The notes: a model not told the origin generated them from the letters alone. DNA of 62,035 nucleotides from Streptomyces sp. NRRL B-1347 (GCF_000720325.1 NZ_JOJM01000081.1:1-62035); one strand, 5' to 3'. Shown: positions 7,927 through 17,451, counted from the stretch's first letter. Numbers and translations are program-made.

Positions 7927-8421
7927 CCGACCAGAACGGTCGCTGTAGCCGCAACCTCGATCCGGAGTACTACGCTCAGGTCAAAGCCGCTGAGCTGTGC
8001 TACGCAAGTGCGCCGCGTAGGGGATCAAACCTCGACGACCAGTGGAACCGTCCTGTCGGCGAGGGCCTCCGCACTACCGTCGAGGTCCTGATGACCGCCC
8101 AGCAGTGCTTCGGTGTCGAACAGCAGGCCTTGAGCACGCCCTCGATGCTGTTTGCTGGCGTTTCGTACCGACCTCGGCAACTCGAGATGTGCGGAGTCAC
8201 AGGAGTGCTTTGAGACGTGGCTACACGCCGACGCGCCGACAACCACCGCTGTGCAGCAGTCACTTCAAGCACGTCACCCCCAACTGGCCAGGGCATTATC
8301 ACCCGCACCTCGCTGTACTCGCAGAGCGCCCCCGGGCTCCGCCGCGCGCTGGCGGCGGGCAGCGGTCGTTGTGTTTCGTTCATCGACGTCGCCCTCGATA
8401 ATGGCGTGACGTCGTGGGGGC
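7927..8421. other. intergenic stretch right of the IS3 element
   Basis: No convincing gene on either strand. In particular, the missing N-terminal half of the AbiEii-like gene is not here. The promoter for the 8440-11517 pair presumably lies in the last 150 bases. Confidence 0.4.
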
Positions 8422-8439
8422 ATGGACGGGGGAGAGGCA

Positions 8440-8979
8440 GTGGCACGTAGGCGGGCGCTCATCGTGACACCCCATCAAGCGGTGATCACGGAAATAGCCA
8501 GGGACGTGATCGAGCAGATAGCTCAGGAAGAACTGCCGATGTTCTCGGCGGTCAGCAGGGCGTACTTCGCCGACCCGCGAAGGGCGTTGTCCGGCAAGGG
8601 GACACGGAAGGCGCCGCTCGGTTTCGGATCTGAGGCCGTCGAACTCATCGCGACGCCCGTCGTCCTGGCCGCCACGGCCAAGGCGGTCGAGTGCCTGGCC
8701 GACACGGTTCTGAAGCACACCACTGGGGACGGAACCATCGCTGGCCTACGGCGACTCTTCCGTCTAGGGCAGCGTTCACGTGACGTCTCAGCAGCCGACG
8801 ACGCTGCCGAGAACACGGCGCCTCAGGCCGACGTCGTCGCGCTGCGGCCGGAAGACATCGAACGGCTCAGGCACGTGGTGGAAGCCACGCTCCACGACAT
8901 CGGGACCACTCCGGAGAACGCACGTCTGATAGCGGACGCGATCATAGGACGATGTCAGGCCCCACGGGCGGCCGACTAG
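8440..8979 (+). CDS. protein of unknown function coupled to an M48 protease
   Basis: About 179 aa. I chose GTG 8440 because GGGGGAG ends 6 bases before it; ATG 8422 is the alternative. The protein is helical, with an Ala-rich stretch near residues 70-85 (VELIATPVVLAATAKAVECL) that could be a weak membrane-associated helix. It has an acidic C-terminal region (DIERLRHVVEATLHDIGTTP). The next gene starts 15 bases after its stop, so the two probably form an operon and this protein may regulate or assist the protease. No named family was recognised. Confidence 0.75.
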   Translation: MARRRALIVTPHQAVITEIARDVIEQIAQEELPMFSAVSRAYFADPRRALSGKGTRKAPLGFGSEAVELIATPVVLAATAKAVECLADTVLKHTTGDGTIAGLRRLFRLGQRSRDVSAADDAAENTAPQADVVALRPEDIERLRHVVEATLHDIGTTPENARLIADAIIGRCQAPRAAD

Positions 8980-8994
8980 CACGGCGGCACCACC

Positions 8995-11517
8995 GTGATC
9001 GCGTTCAGGGAAGCAGTCTCCAGGCAGCGTGACAGGGCGAAAGCGTCATCGACTCTTCCTGGCGGCACCACCAGTCGACTGGTCCTTCTGATCGCCACTG
9101 TGGGCGCAGGCGGGCTGTACGTATTCCTACAGACGTACTTCCTCGTCCCACAGAACACGGACTTCTTCTTCGGCACGTTCAGCCAGTGCTTCCAGGACCC
9201 ACGGATCGCGCTCCCGGAGCGGAGCAACGGAGGGTACGAGGAGTCACGGCGCCTGTTGGCGAGATGTCAGCAGCCTGCCTTCGTCGATCAGGCACAGTGG
9301 GTCGGGATCGGCTTCTCGCTGTTATGCGGTGTGTCTTTGGCCTGGTATTTCGCGCACCCCTGGTGGGTGACCCGTCGCAGGTGCGTGAGCTTCCCGGTCA
9401 TCCCAAGCCTGCGTTCGCGGTCACTGTCACGGTTCGCGCTGAAGGACGACCCCTACGAGCGAGACATAGCCGAATACCTCGACCAGCTGTGTCACGCGGT
9501 TGGCGTGCACCCCGCGCCCGTCTGGCTGCTGGACACCTCGGCACGCACCTCAAGCGGGCTCGCCTTCGGCCTTCCCTGGAGGCGGTACGTCATCATCGAC
9601 GCTCCACTGGTGAAGCGTTTCCACACCGATCGCGACATGTTCCGCCTCGTGCTCGCCCACGAGCTGGCGCACCTGCGCCATCACGACGTGGACAAGACCT
9701 ACCTCGCCTTCGGCATCTGGTGGGCCTTCCTGACAGTCGCGGTGCTGCCCTTCGGAATTCTGACGTCGTACAGCGCGGCAACCGGCGGGCCACCTACGAT
9801 CCCTCCGGGCATCGTGCAGTACCTCGTGGACGTGCCCCATGCCCTGGCGCTGATGGCCACACTCACCCTGCTCGTCCAGCTCGTACGGAACTCGGTTCTG
9901 CGGGCTCGTGAGTTGCACGCCGATGCCGCGGCCGCGGCGCAAGGCGGAGCCGATGAAGCAGCAGTGATCCAGCGGGCGTTGCAGGACCGGCCCGTCTCAG
10001 GCCGGGGCCAGGCACACCTCGCCCTCTCCCGGCTCGTACGCAGACTCGGATACTGGCCGACCCCCGAAACACGGCGTCGGGTCCTGCTCGAGCCGACCCT
10101 CCTGACCCGCCCGACGGTAGGGGAAGCGCTCGGCGCGGGAGTCGTCGCAGGCGTCTTCACCGCCAGTGCGGACCCCCTGGTAGACACGCTCTTCCGCTTG
10201 CTCTGGGGCAAGCTCAACACCCGGTCGGGCGATCTGACGGTCGGCTGCACGATCGGCGCCGTACTCACCGGAGTGCTCGCCGCAGCCGTCTGGCGTGCTG
10301 TCGCGGCGTCCGACCGGACACGGCGGCCCCCTGGCGCGGCCGTCTGGCTGGCGCTGCCCGCCGCACTCGTCGGAGGCTACCTCGCGGGAGCGAGCCTCCC
10401 CCTCGTCGCCGACGGAACCGTCCTGCCCGCCACCGGCCTCGAGACGCAGGGCTTCGCCTGGCTGCTGAAGACAGGACCGACTCTGCTCGCTGGAACCGTG
10501 TGCGTCACGGCCTGGCTCATCTCCACGGCGCGCTGTCTGCTTCCCCACGCCCGAGGCCGGGGTCCTCTGTACGCGATGGTGGCCACGTCCATCGCCTCCT
10601 TCGCCCCGTGGTTCGCCGTCTGGTACTCCCTCCGGCGCGACGGCTTGACCGACGCGTTCCGGCCCGCCCTGGGCGATGTCCCGGACATCGGGTCCTCGAT
10701 CGGCTGGTACGCGGAGCTCAGTCAGTGGACAGGCTTCACCTGGCAACCGCTCACCGTGCAGGGGCGGCTCCCGTCCGCTCTTGTGGGCCTGTCGCTGATC
10801 TGGCTTGTGCCGCTCGTCCTCGCACTACTCGCGGGGAAGACGACCAACCCCACCACGGATGTGAAGCCACAGCTCAGGACGGCTCTGCTCGCGGGACTGT
10901 CCGGAGGCGCCGCGGTGGTCTCTGTGGGCCTGCTCCTGCCGTATCTCGCACCAGCGGCACTGCCGTCCACCGTCCTGCACTACCCGGGAACGCAACAGGA
11001 CACGGGCTTTCCGGACGTCTACTGGCACACCTACATCGCCCTCGCATGCCTCGCCCAGGGCGCGGTGGCGCTGTGGATCGTTGCCCGGGCCCGAAGGCTG
11101 ACGCCCGTACTCGCCCTGGCCGGTACAGCAACGACCGCGCTGGCGTCCGCGCTCGGCCGGGCACCGGCCTTCGCGGTGGTCAACTGCACTGGGCTCTTCG
11201 GCGCACCCGACCGCCAGTGCTCCATCCCGTTCGCCCCGGAGGTCCTCGCGCAGGACCTCCGGACCATCACACTGCGCGGCCTGCTGATGGTTGTCCCCGC
11301 AGTCCTGCTGGGAGCGGGCGCGAGAGCACTCGCGCAGCGCCGCCTCGTTGCCTTGCAGGGCAACGCACACAAGGCAGGCGAGCACCGGAAACGCGCCTGG
11401 ATCCCTACCGGGGCCCTGGTCACGGGCCTCGTCCTCCTCACCGCGGCCGACATCGCGGCGGTGATCCTCACACTGCCCACAGACCATTTCGTCTGGAAGA
11501 CCTGGCTCAGAGGCTGA
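8995..11517 (+). CDS. large polytopic M48 family metalloprotease
   Basis: 840 aa from GTG 8995. An N-terminal membrane segment (LVLLIATVGAGGLYVFL) is followed by a cytoplasmic M48 (Ste24/HtpX-like) domain. The zinc motif HELAH is near residue 221, and a downstream RELHADAAA near residue 305 supplies the third ligand. Between and after these come more than ten hydrophobic segments, making it about twice the length of HtpX. Established knowledge: M48 enzymes are zinc endopeptidases acting on membrane proteins or prenylated peptides. Inference: the long C-terminal membrane part is a sensor, channel or substrate-entry region. It is coupled to the upstream 179-aa gene. Confidence 0.92.
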   Translation: MIAFREAVSRQRDRAKASSTLPGGTTSRLVLLIATVGAGGLYVFLQTYFLVPQNTDFFFGTFSQCFQDPRIALPERSNGGYEESRRLLARCQQPAFVDQAQWVGIGFSLLCGVSLAWYFAHPWWVTRRRCVSFPVIPSLRSRSLSRFALKDDPYERDIAEYLDQLCHAVGVHPAPVWLLDTSARTSSGLAFGLPWRRYVIIDAPLVKRFHTDRDMFRLVLAHELAHLRHHDVDKTYLAFGIWWAFLTVAVLPFGILTSYSAATGGPPTIPPGIVQYLVDVPHALALMATLTLLVQLVRNSVLRARELHADAAAAAQGGADEAAVIQRALQDRPVSGRGQAHLALSRLVRRLGYWPTPETRRRVLLEPTLLTRPTVGEALGAGVVAGVFTASADPLVDTLFRLLWGKLNTRSGDLTVGCTIGAVLTGVLAAAVWRAVAASDRTRRPPGAAVWLALPAALVGGYLAGASLPLVADGTVLPATGLETQGFAWLLKTGPTLLAGTVCVTAWLISTARCLLPHARGRGPLYAMVATSIASFAPWFAVWYSLRRDGLTDAFRPALGDVPDIGSSIGWYAELSQWTGFTWQPLTVQGRLPSALVGLSLIWLVPLVLALLAGKTTNPTTDVKPQLRTALLAGLSGGAAVVSVGLLLPYLAPAALPSTVLHYPGTQQDTGFPDVYWHTYIALACLAQGAVALWIVARARRLTPVLALAGTATTALASALGRAPAFAVVNCTGLFGAPDRQCSIPFAPEVLAQDLRTITLRGLLMVVPAVLLGAGARALAQRRLVALQGNAHKAGEHRKRAWIPTGALVTGLVLLTAADIAAVILTLPTDHFVWKTWLRG

Positions 11518-12072
11518 GTCCTGGCGGTCGAGCTGGGCTGAATGGTGTCCAGGAAGCACAGACTGGTCAATCGGAGCTGGATCGTCCGCTACTGAGCCCG
11601 CCTGTCTCGCCTGGTGTTCGGTGCGACCACACAAGACGTGGCCGAAAGCGGCTTTGAGGACCTGCAGATTCACCGACAGCTGACGCTGCCGTCCGAAACC
11701 GGACGCTGATCGAGAATGGTGCCGATGAGGCAGCCCGACAGCGATCTCTCGCAGGGCTGCGCTCCTGGGTGGCTGGCCTCCCTGACTCGGTGGCGCCGAA
11801 GCTCTAGTGCTCTGACCGCGTAGGTTCGCCGGGTCCGCGCGCGGATCACAGTTCACGGTCCACCGGCCTGCCACTCGATACTTGGCCTTCGTCCGCACCG
11901 GGGTGAACCGGGGGGCCTGGCCTTTGGCCATCGCTCCTGCAGCGGCCGGCAGGGCCGGTCCGTCGAAAGGTGCGCGTCGGGGTAGTCGTCCTTGTCGAAC
12001 TTGGGCGGCCGCCCGCCTCACGATCCGCGCTTGAGGCGGCTGCGGACGCGGTCCGTCGGGACCGGGATCCGC
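11518..12072. other. intergenic stretch upstream of the SDR promoter
   Basis: A long antisense frame crosses it, but the translation is low-complexity noise. No MerR-type regulator gene is found here, although a MerR-type promoter begins at 12073. Confidence 0.4.
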
Positions 12073-12103
12073 TTGCTTGGAGTGCACTCCAAGGCCATAG
12101 CGT
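12073..12103 (+). promoter_or_regulatory. MerR-type promoter with 18-bp perfect palindrome
   Basis: The palindrome CTTGGAGTGCACTCCAAG (12076-12093) sits between a -35-like TTGCTT (12073-12078) and a -10-like TAGCGT (12098-12103). The 19-bp spacer is the over-long spacing typical of promoters that MerR-family activators distort. It lies 70 bases upstream of the SDR start. The regulator itself is not in the window. Confidence 0.7.
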
Positions 12104-12172
12104 TGAGACAGCTGAACCGAATACTCAACGCGTCGACGCAGCATCCCGCACGACCAACGGGAAAGGCGGCAA

Positions 12173-12967
12173 GTGGTAGACAACCAATTCACAACGCATA
12201 CAGAGCTTTTCGATCTGTGTGGAAAGCGCGCGCTCGTCACCGGTGGTACCCGAGGCATCGGAATGATGATCGCGCGTGGCCTTCTTCAGGCGGGCGTCAG
12301 CGTGGTCATCAGCTCACGCAACGCAGAAGCGTGCGCTCAGGCGCAGGACCAACTGTCCGAATTTGGTGAGGTGCGGGCCATCCCCGCCGACCTGTCCCGC
12401 CACGACGAGTGTCGGCGACTGTCCGACCTCGTCACCGCCGACTCGGAGCATCTCGACATCCTCGTCAACAACGCGGGCGCCATGTGGGACGAGCCGCTGG
12501 CGACGTTCCCAGACGCGGCCTGGGACACGGTCGTCGACCTCAACCTGAAGTCGCCGTTCTGGCTGGTCCAGGCGCTGCTGCCCGCACTTCGCAGGGCGGG
12601 CACGGCCGACGATCCCGCACGGATCATCAACATCGGCAGCATCGCCGCCATCCACATCCCCCAGCGGCCCAACTACTCGTACTCCAGCAGCAAGGCCGCG
12701 CTGCATCAACTCACCAGAGTGCTTGCCAAGGAACTAGGACCGCAGCACGTCACCGTGAACGCCGTGGCGCCGGGACCGTTCCCGTCGACGATGATGGCTG
12801 CAACCCTCGATGAGTTCGGCGAGGCGATCGCGGCGTCGGCTCCACTACGCCGGATCGGCCGCGACGACGACATGGCGGGTGTCGCCGTGTTCCTCGCCAG
12901 CCGGGCAGGCGCATACCTAACAGGCGCCGTGATCCCCGTCGACGGCGGCATCGCCACAACCGCGTAG
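12173..12967 (+). CDS. short-chain dehydrogenase/reductase
   Basis: 264 aa, classical SDR. The cofactor motif GGTRGIG is at residues 24-30, NNAG is near 100, and the catalytic Ser (IINIGSIAA) and YSSSK lie near 150-175. The C-terminal DGG is typical. An Arg after the glycine motif suggests NADP(H) preference. It starts at GTG 12173 with AAAGGCGG just upstream. It probably reduces or oxidises a small alcohol/carbonyl; the substrate is not predictable. The MerR-type promoter implies induction by an electrophile, oxidant or drug. The downstream edge abuts the IS630 remnant. Confidence 0.93.
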   Translation: MVDNQFTTHTELFDLCGKRALVTGGTRGIGMMIARGLLQAGVSVVISSRNAEACAQAQDQLSEFGEVRAIPADLSRHDECRRLSDLVTADSEHLDILVNNAGAMWDEPLATFPDAAWDTVVDLNLKSPFWLVQALLPALRRAGTADDPARIINIGSIAAIHIPQRPNYSYSSSKAALHQLTRVLAKELGPQHVTVNAVAPGPFPSTMMAATLDEFGEAIAASAPLRRIGRDDDMAGVAVFLASRAGAYLTGAVIPVDGGIATTA

Positions 12968-12975
12968 GCTGCCTA

Positions 12976-14038
12976 GCCGGGTCTGTTGATCATGCGGCGG
13001 TGCGGTGGGGACGGCCTGAGCGGTGCCCTCGTTCGCCTTTGATGCGGGCGCGTTCCCGCCGTCGGGCCTCCAGAACGTCCGGGGTGCGTTGGTGGCTGTT
13101 GCGCCAGTGCAGGTAGGCGTGCAGATGCTGGATGAATGAGGAAGGGGAGGAGGGGATGTCGTTGCCCAGGACGAAGGACCGCAGTGGGCCGAAGTGCGGC
13201 TCTATCGGGTTCGCCCAGGAGGCGTTGGTCGGGGTGAAGGACAGCGCGACGCCGGGTCGGGCCGCCCAGCGGCGTATCTTCCGGGTCTTGTTGCCTGACC
13301 AGTTGTCCAGGATGACGTAGATCGGCTCGCCGTCGGGGCGGGCAGTCCGGACGCTGCGCAGCGTGGCGAGGGTGAGGTCGGCACCCTTGCGACGGTGCAC
13401 CATGCCCCACAGCGTGTCGTCGCCGAGGCTGTAGCAGCCGTGGAAGTGGCTGATCCCCGCAGTACGGTGGTAGGTGGCTGGGATCCGGTCAGGGTGCTTG
13501 GCCATCGCCCAGCAAGTGCCGTGGTTGGGCTGGATGTTGATCGGGTCGAACTGGTCGAAGGCGAAGGCCGATGGGTGAGGTAGTCGGCCAGCTTGCGCAG
13601 GCTCCAGTGGGTGAGGAGAAGCCCGAGGGCGCGGGGCCGAGTTCGGGCGAGGGCGACGAGGTATGCCTCGTCGCCTGCGGTGATGCGGCGTGGCCGGCCG
13701 CCGGCCCAGTGCGGGTCCAGGCAGGCCAGTCCGGTGTCGTTGAAGGCGTGGATGGCATCCCGGACGGTGTCGGGGTCGGCCGCGGCCAGCTCGGCGATCG
13801 CGGCGGGAGTGTTCTCGCAGGTCGAGGCGAGGACCAGCATCGCGCGACGGACCTTCACCGTCTCCTGCCGCCCGCGCCGCACGATGCGCCGCAGGGCGCG
13901 GCCCTCCTCGTCCGTCAGCCGCCGGGCACGCACCGGAGCGGCCATCATGGCCTCCTCCCGGAACAGGGCTGATGACCAACTCCTACGCCAGGAAGAGATC
14001 CACACACACCCACCGGTGAGGATTCACGGACAACGCAC
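12976..14038 (-). mobile_element. decayed IS630-family element
   Basis: The broken transposase is flanked by CTAGCCGG at 12973-12980 and 14038-14045, which includes the TA dinucleotide expected from IS630/Tc1 insertion. Terminal sequences GTCTGTTGATC (left) and the complement GTCCGTGAATC (right) match at 8 of 11 positions. Exact borders are uncertain. Confidence 0.55.
12990..13948 (-). pseudogene. IS630-family transposase with internal deletion and frameshift
   Basis: The N-terminal frame (from ATG 13948/13945) holds the HTH region: RRLTDEEGRALRRIVRRG, AIAELAAADPDTVRDAIHAF, HWSLRKLADYL. At about 13580 the frame changes, and the translation jumps directly to the first catalytic Asp (FAFDQFDPINIQP). 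It then runs through the second Asp (YVILDNWSGNKT) and the Glu (SWANPIEPHFGPL) to the stop. About 50-60 residues normally between HTH and the first Asp are missing, and the join is out of frame, so no active enzyme can be made. Confidence 0.85.
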
Positions 14039-14421
14039 TAGCCGGCGTCCGGCAGCTTCAGGTCCGCCTCCGGCGCCGATGGTTCCTCGTGCCGGTCCGA
14101 CTTGCGCGCGTTCTCCGTCCGCAGCGCCGTCAGCCACGGCCACAGATCCGGCAACTGCTGCTGTGGACACGCCAGTCGGTGCTCGATCCGGCACTGCTGA
14201 AACGTCTCCGGCGGGCACACCCCGTACACCGTGACCCGTCCATCCGACAGCACCACCCACCGATGCTCCGCCGGTACCACATGCGCCGGTACGGACATCT
14301 CCGGCTCCAGCAGCACCCAATCCTGGTCCAATGTCAGCATGCGATCCTGCGGCAAACCGCAATACGGGCACGTGAACCGCGCCCCGCTGCGCTGCTGCCG
14401 CGCCCCCTCACCCGACCCCAT
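14038..14421 (-). CDS. DUF6083 domain protein, possibly shortened at its C-terminus
   Basis: 127 aa from ATG 14421. It shows the DUF6083 signature: a CPYCGLPQDR knuckle, a WVLLEP strand, a VPAEHRW segment, then QCRIEHRLACP and DLWPWLTALR. The paired cysteines suggest a small metal-binding fold. These proteins are abundant in Streptomyces and of unknown function. The stop TAG at 14038-14040 coincides with the candidate IS630 target TA, so the original C-terminus may have been replaced at the insertion. ATGs further upstream would add a hydrophobic, unconserved-looking leader. Confidence 0.8.
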   Translation of the reverse strand: MGSGEGARQQRSGARFTCPYCGLPQDRMLTLDQDWVLLEPEMSVPAHVVPAEHRWVVLSDGRVTVYGVCPPETFQQCRIEHRLACPQQQLPDLWPWLTALRTENARKSDRHEEPSAPEADLKLPDAG

Positions 14422-14626
14422 GCGTTGAGGCTGCAACCAATCGCCGTCTACCACACGGCACCAACCAGCCGGAAATCCAGGCACCCACACGGACACGCAA
14501 CAACAGAAGAGACAACTGTGGGGTACCAGAACCGCACACCGCGCACCAGGCACGGCTGAAGAGGCGGTCTGGACACGACAGCGCCCCTCAGCTCTGAGCT
14601 TGAGTTCCAGTGGTCGTCACAGGGCC

Positions 14627-14953
14627 TCAGTCGAGGCGTTCGCCGAGCTTTGTTGCCCGACGGTTGCTGCCCTTCGTGTCCCACCACTCGAAGAGGTGCG
14701 CGTGGAAGCTGTTCGCGACGCTGCGGACCAGGTCGTACGGGGGCGCACCATCGAAGATCGCCATCTCGGACCTGTCGCTCTCAAGCCGGACCCGCCACCG
14801 CTGGCTAGTACTCTTCAGCTCCATCACCAGCGTGAACGTGCGCTCATGTTCCACGACATCCAAGCCGGTAACCGTCAGCGCGGAGCTCCCGCAGAACAGC
14901 TTGCCCATCAAATGTGGGACGAGGAGATCCCTGACTTCTGATGCCGATGGCAC
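14627..14953 (-). CDS. small protein of unknown function (108 aa)
   Basis: GTG 14953 is preceded by AGAGGAGG with 7-base spacing, a strong site. The protein is a mixed alpha/beta sequence with alternating hydrophobic strands (ALTVTGLDVVEHERTFTLVM, RWRVRLESDRSEMAIF) and a Trp-containing helix (SFHAHLFEWWD). No membrane segment or known motif. The context gives no clue; it stands alone between the DUF6083 gene and the broken sigma operon. Confidence 0.75.
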   Translation of the reverse strand: MPSASEVRDLLVPHLMGKLFCGSSALTVTGLDVVEHERTFTLVMELKSTSQRWRVRLESDRSEMAIFDGAPPYDLVRSVANSFHAHLFEWWDTKGSNRRATKLGERLD

Positions 14954-15369
14954 GAACTTGCCTCCTCTAGCGCGCTGCAGCGGATGAGGCCGCCATCGGC
15001 TTGAACGCCGTGACGACGCCCTGTGGGTTGACCAGGTGATTGCTGCGGTGCGAAACCGTTTGGTGATTGCCCTACGCAGCCTGCTCGGTGGGCACCCTCA
15101 CCTGTATCCGATCGTAGATCCGCTGCCCGGGCAAGCCCGTGGTGATCTGCTCCTAGTGATCGTGATGCCGATCTCTTGTCGAAGCCCCCTCGACGCTGCT
15201 TCATCACCCGGTCATCCACCGTATGACCAGTGTGAAGGACTGGCCCTACTACGGCCAAGGGCCAGCTCCGTCACACCTGCGAGGTCCATGTCAGGAGAAC
15301 TGCGCGGACCAGACGAACAAGGTCCTCCCGATCCGCACCAGCGGCAAGGAGGGCGTTTGGCGGCGGGCA
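14954..15369. other. intergenic stretch, no gene recognised
   Basis: No frame on either strand carries a recognisable domain or good start. It probably holds the promoter of the 14627-14953 gene at its left end. Confidence 0.4.
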
Positions 15370-15398
15370 GTTGATCGAGCGAGTCCGGCTCGATCAAC
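15370..15398 (-). terminator. perfect 11-bp hairpin, candidate terminator
   Basis: GTTGATCGAGC (15370-15380) and GCTCGATCAAC (15388-15398) are exact reverse complements around a 7-base loop. It lies downstream, on the minus strand, of the broken sigma/membrane-protein pair, so it may be that operon's terminator. There is no clear U-tract; an operator role cannot be excluded. Confidence 0.45.
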
Positions 15399-15576
15399 CT
15401 TCGATCGCGCTCCCGGCCCGGACCTCCCTCCTGCTGTCCTGCGGGTGTGTCAGGTGGTGGACCAGGGCGGCGGCTTTGGCGTAGGGGCCGTCGTAGGCGG
15501 GGCGTCATCCGTCGCCGCCTGGGCACGGTCGCCCCAGCAGTGAGTGCGCCTTCGCCAGGAGCTTGTCGAAACAGCA

Positions 15577-16146
15577 TCACGTGCCAGAGGAGACCGCAGT
15601 CGACGGGGCGGATCGCCGCTGGGAGAGGCCGCAGGGCTCGGGGCGGATGTTGACCAGCAAAGCCGGTGAGGCGCCCGGCTGGCGCCCTCCATTGCCCGGC
15701 CTGATGGCGGTCACCCAGCGGCATGGGGCCAGGGCAGGCTGGCGGGTACAGGCTGGCGCAGGACTGGCCGTGGTGAAGGCTGCGTCGAGGTCGACTACCG
15801 CGTCGGAGCCGCTGGTGTCGACCAAGGGAACTGGTCTCCAAGGAGCCTGCCACTGCCAGCGGCCGTTGCCGGGAACCTCGTCGGCGGGCAGGATCCGCGG
15901 CATGCCCTCCAGGACGATCGAGGGGCCACGCGGACTCACTGCCGACCGCACATCCCGGCCGTCGCCACCACCGCCCGGCAGACCCTCCCACGCAAGCGCC
16001 CCGCCGGTGACCATGGCCACGGCCGCCACTGCGCCCGCGGCCCGGCGTCGGGCCCGCCGTCGACCGCCCAGCGCGTGCACCCGCGCCGCGCTCGGCGGCC
16101 GTACCACCACGTCGTCGAGGAGCTCCTCGACCTTCACGTCAGCCAT
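15577..16146 (-). pseudogene. sigma-factor-partner membrane protein, copy A, degraded C-terminus
   Basis: The start overlaps the sigma fragment's stop by 13 bases. The first ~95 residues match copy B at 37785-38441 closely: MADVKVEELLDDVVVR, an RRRARRRAAG patch, a membrane segment, and MPRILPADEVPGNGRWQW. After that the two diverge completely, and this copy lacks the Cys-containing extracytoplasmic region of copy B, consistent with a frameshift or replacement. It may still encode a membrane-anchored 189-aa protein, but as a partner of a broken sigma gene it is probably dead. Confidence 0.6.
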
Positions 16147-16510
16147 GGCTCTACCTCCTCGCTGATGCGTGCGGGGCGGCCCGCACCGGTGCCTTCGTCC
16201 TCGGCCAGGCGGGCGCCGAGCACCTTGCGTGCCCGGCTCAGCCGGGTGCCCACGGCGCCATTCGACGCACCCGTCTCCCGGGCGACCTGCTCCACCGGCA
16301 GGTCCAGGAGATGGTGCAGGACCACTAGCTGCCGTTGTCTGGGCGGCAGTTCACGCAGTGCCGCCACCAGCGACCTGGTCCGCCGACAACTCCGGCAGGT
16401 CGGCTTGCGGGCCGTGCCGGGACTGTGCGCGCACCCGGTTCCGCGTACGCCGCCAGGTGCTGATGGCGAGTCGGGCGGCCACGGTCCGCACCCACGGCAG
16501 CGGGTCGTCC
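16134..16510 (-). pseudogene. SigE-family sigma factor copy A, C-terminal two thirds
   Basis: Reading leftward, the translation starts at DDPLPWVRTVAARLAISTW, passes through the region 2/4 linker and, after a one-base shift near 16375, gives region 4 (RELPPRQRQLVVLHHLLDLP, VEQVARETGASNGAVGTRLS). It aligns along its length with copy B at 37226-37792. The N-terminal region 2 is missing from this strand and is found inverted immediately to the right. Confidence 0.82.
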
Positions 16511-16513
16511 AGA

Positions 16514-16699
16514 GTGGACACCGTGCGGCGGGCGGAGGAGTGCGACGCGTTCTACACGGCGACGGCCAAGCGCGTCGTCTCCGCCGTCTACGCGATGACC
16601 GGCGATCTCGCGGAGGCAGAAGACGCCGTCCAGGAGGCGTACGTACGGGCGTGGCAGCGCTGGGGGCGGCTCACGGGCGAGGGTGGCGGCGACGATCCG
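16514..16699 (+). pseudogene. SigE-family sigma factor copy A, N-terminal third, inverted
   Basis: On the plus strand the reading runs RRAEECDAFYTATAKRVV, AVYAMTGDLAEAEDAVQEAY, VRAWQRWGRLTGEG, i.e. sigma region 2, ending at GDDP. This is exactly where the minus-strand fragment begins (DDPLPW). Both break ends carry GAC-GAY-CCG. One gene has therefore been split, with the two parts in opposite orientation. Confidence 0.78.
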
Positions 16700-16706
16700 C
16701 GTACGA

Positions 16707-17451
16707 CTTCACCCCAGCACCTTGTCCGTACGGGTGCCGCCCCCGCCGCACGACCTTCTGCAGCTTCTGCTCTTCCTGCTCAGTCAGCCGCCACCACCCT
16801 CACTCCAAGATCGCCCACCCTGTCTACGCTGAGGCGTCATACGCCCGGCTGCCCCTGGATGTCACGATCCGGCACTCGAACATCCCGAGATCCACTCGGT
16901 CCCTCGGAACGCCCTTAAGTACGGATTAGGCTGCCTGAATGGATGCGTCGGCCCCGAGCACAAGCAGGGAGTCGATCAGCAGGCGTCGGAGAGCCGGAAA
17001 GGCGGGTGCGTCCACCCTTCGATCGTTGCACGCGCCCAGCTCCTCAGCAGGAGCAAGCCCGAAGGCACCTGTAGTCAGCGACCCGGACAACGTTGCAGGT
17101 CAAGCACTAGCTGTGCTTGACCCCGTGCTCCGTGAGGCGCGGTGAGCGTGGGCTGGGAGCGGAGTCTGCTCTGGCAGGACCCACGGTCTGGAGACGTACG
17201 CCGGAAGCTCACTGGATCACGTTTTGCTGTGGGAGATGAGCCGCTCGGAGTCGCGCACTTTTCCGCAGACTCTCGTGATCCAGCCAATGGCGCGCTCCAT
17301 CGCCCGGGCACCCGCATCGCCCTGCCGCGGCGCGTCACCGAGATCCGCGACGGCACCCGGCGCCTGGCGCCCTGGCTCGACAGCGCCCCCGCCCTCGCAG
17401 TGGCGGAACTGGCACGCCGCCAGGCCGCGGGTGCGACGACGACCTGGCTCA
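16707..17451. other. stretch between the broken sigma gene and the PKS
   Basis: No firm gene. A plus frame starting at GTG 17142 contains RIALPRRVTEIRDGTRRLAP and ALAVAELARRQAAG, which might be the remnant of a coding sequence. It would overlap the PKS 3' end tail to tail, and I do not annotate it. Confidence 0.35.

Noticed and set aside
10825..12258. 477-codon frame opposite the M48 protease
   Set aside because: No domain, biased composition, antisense to a well-supported gene. It was considered as the missing MerR regulator and dismissed.
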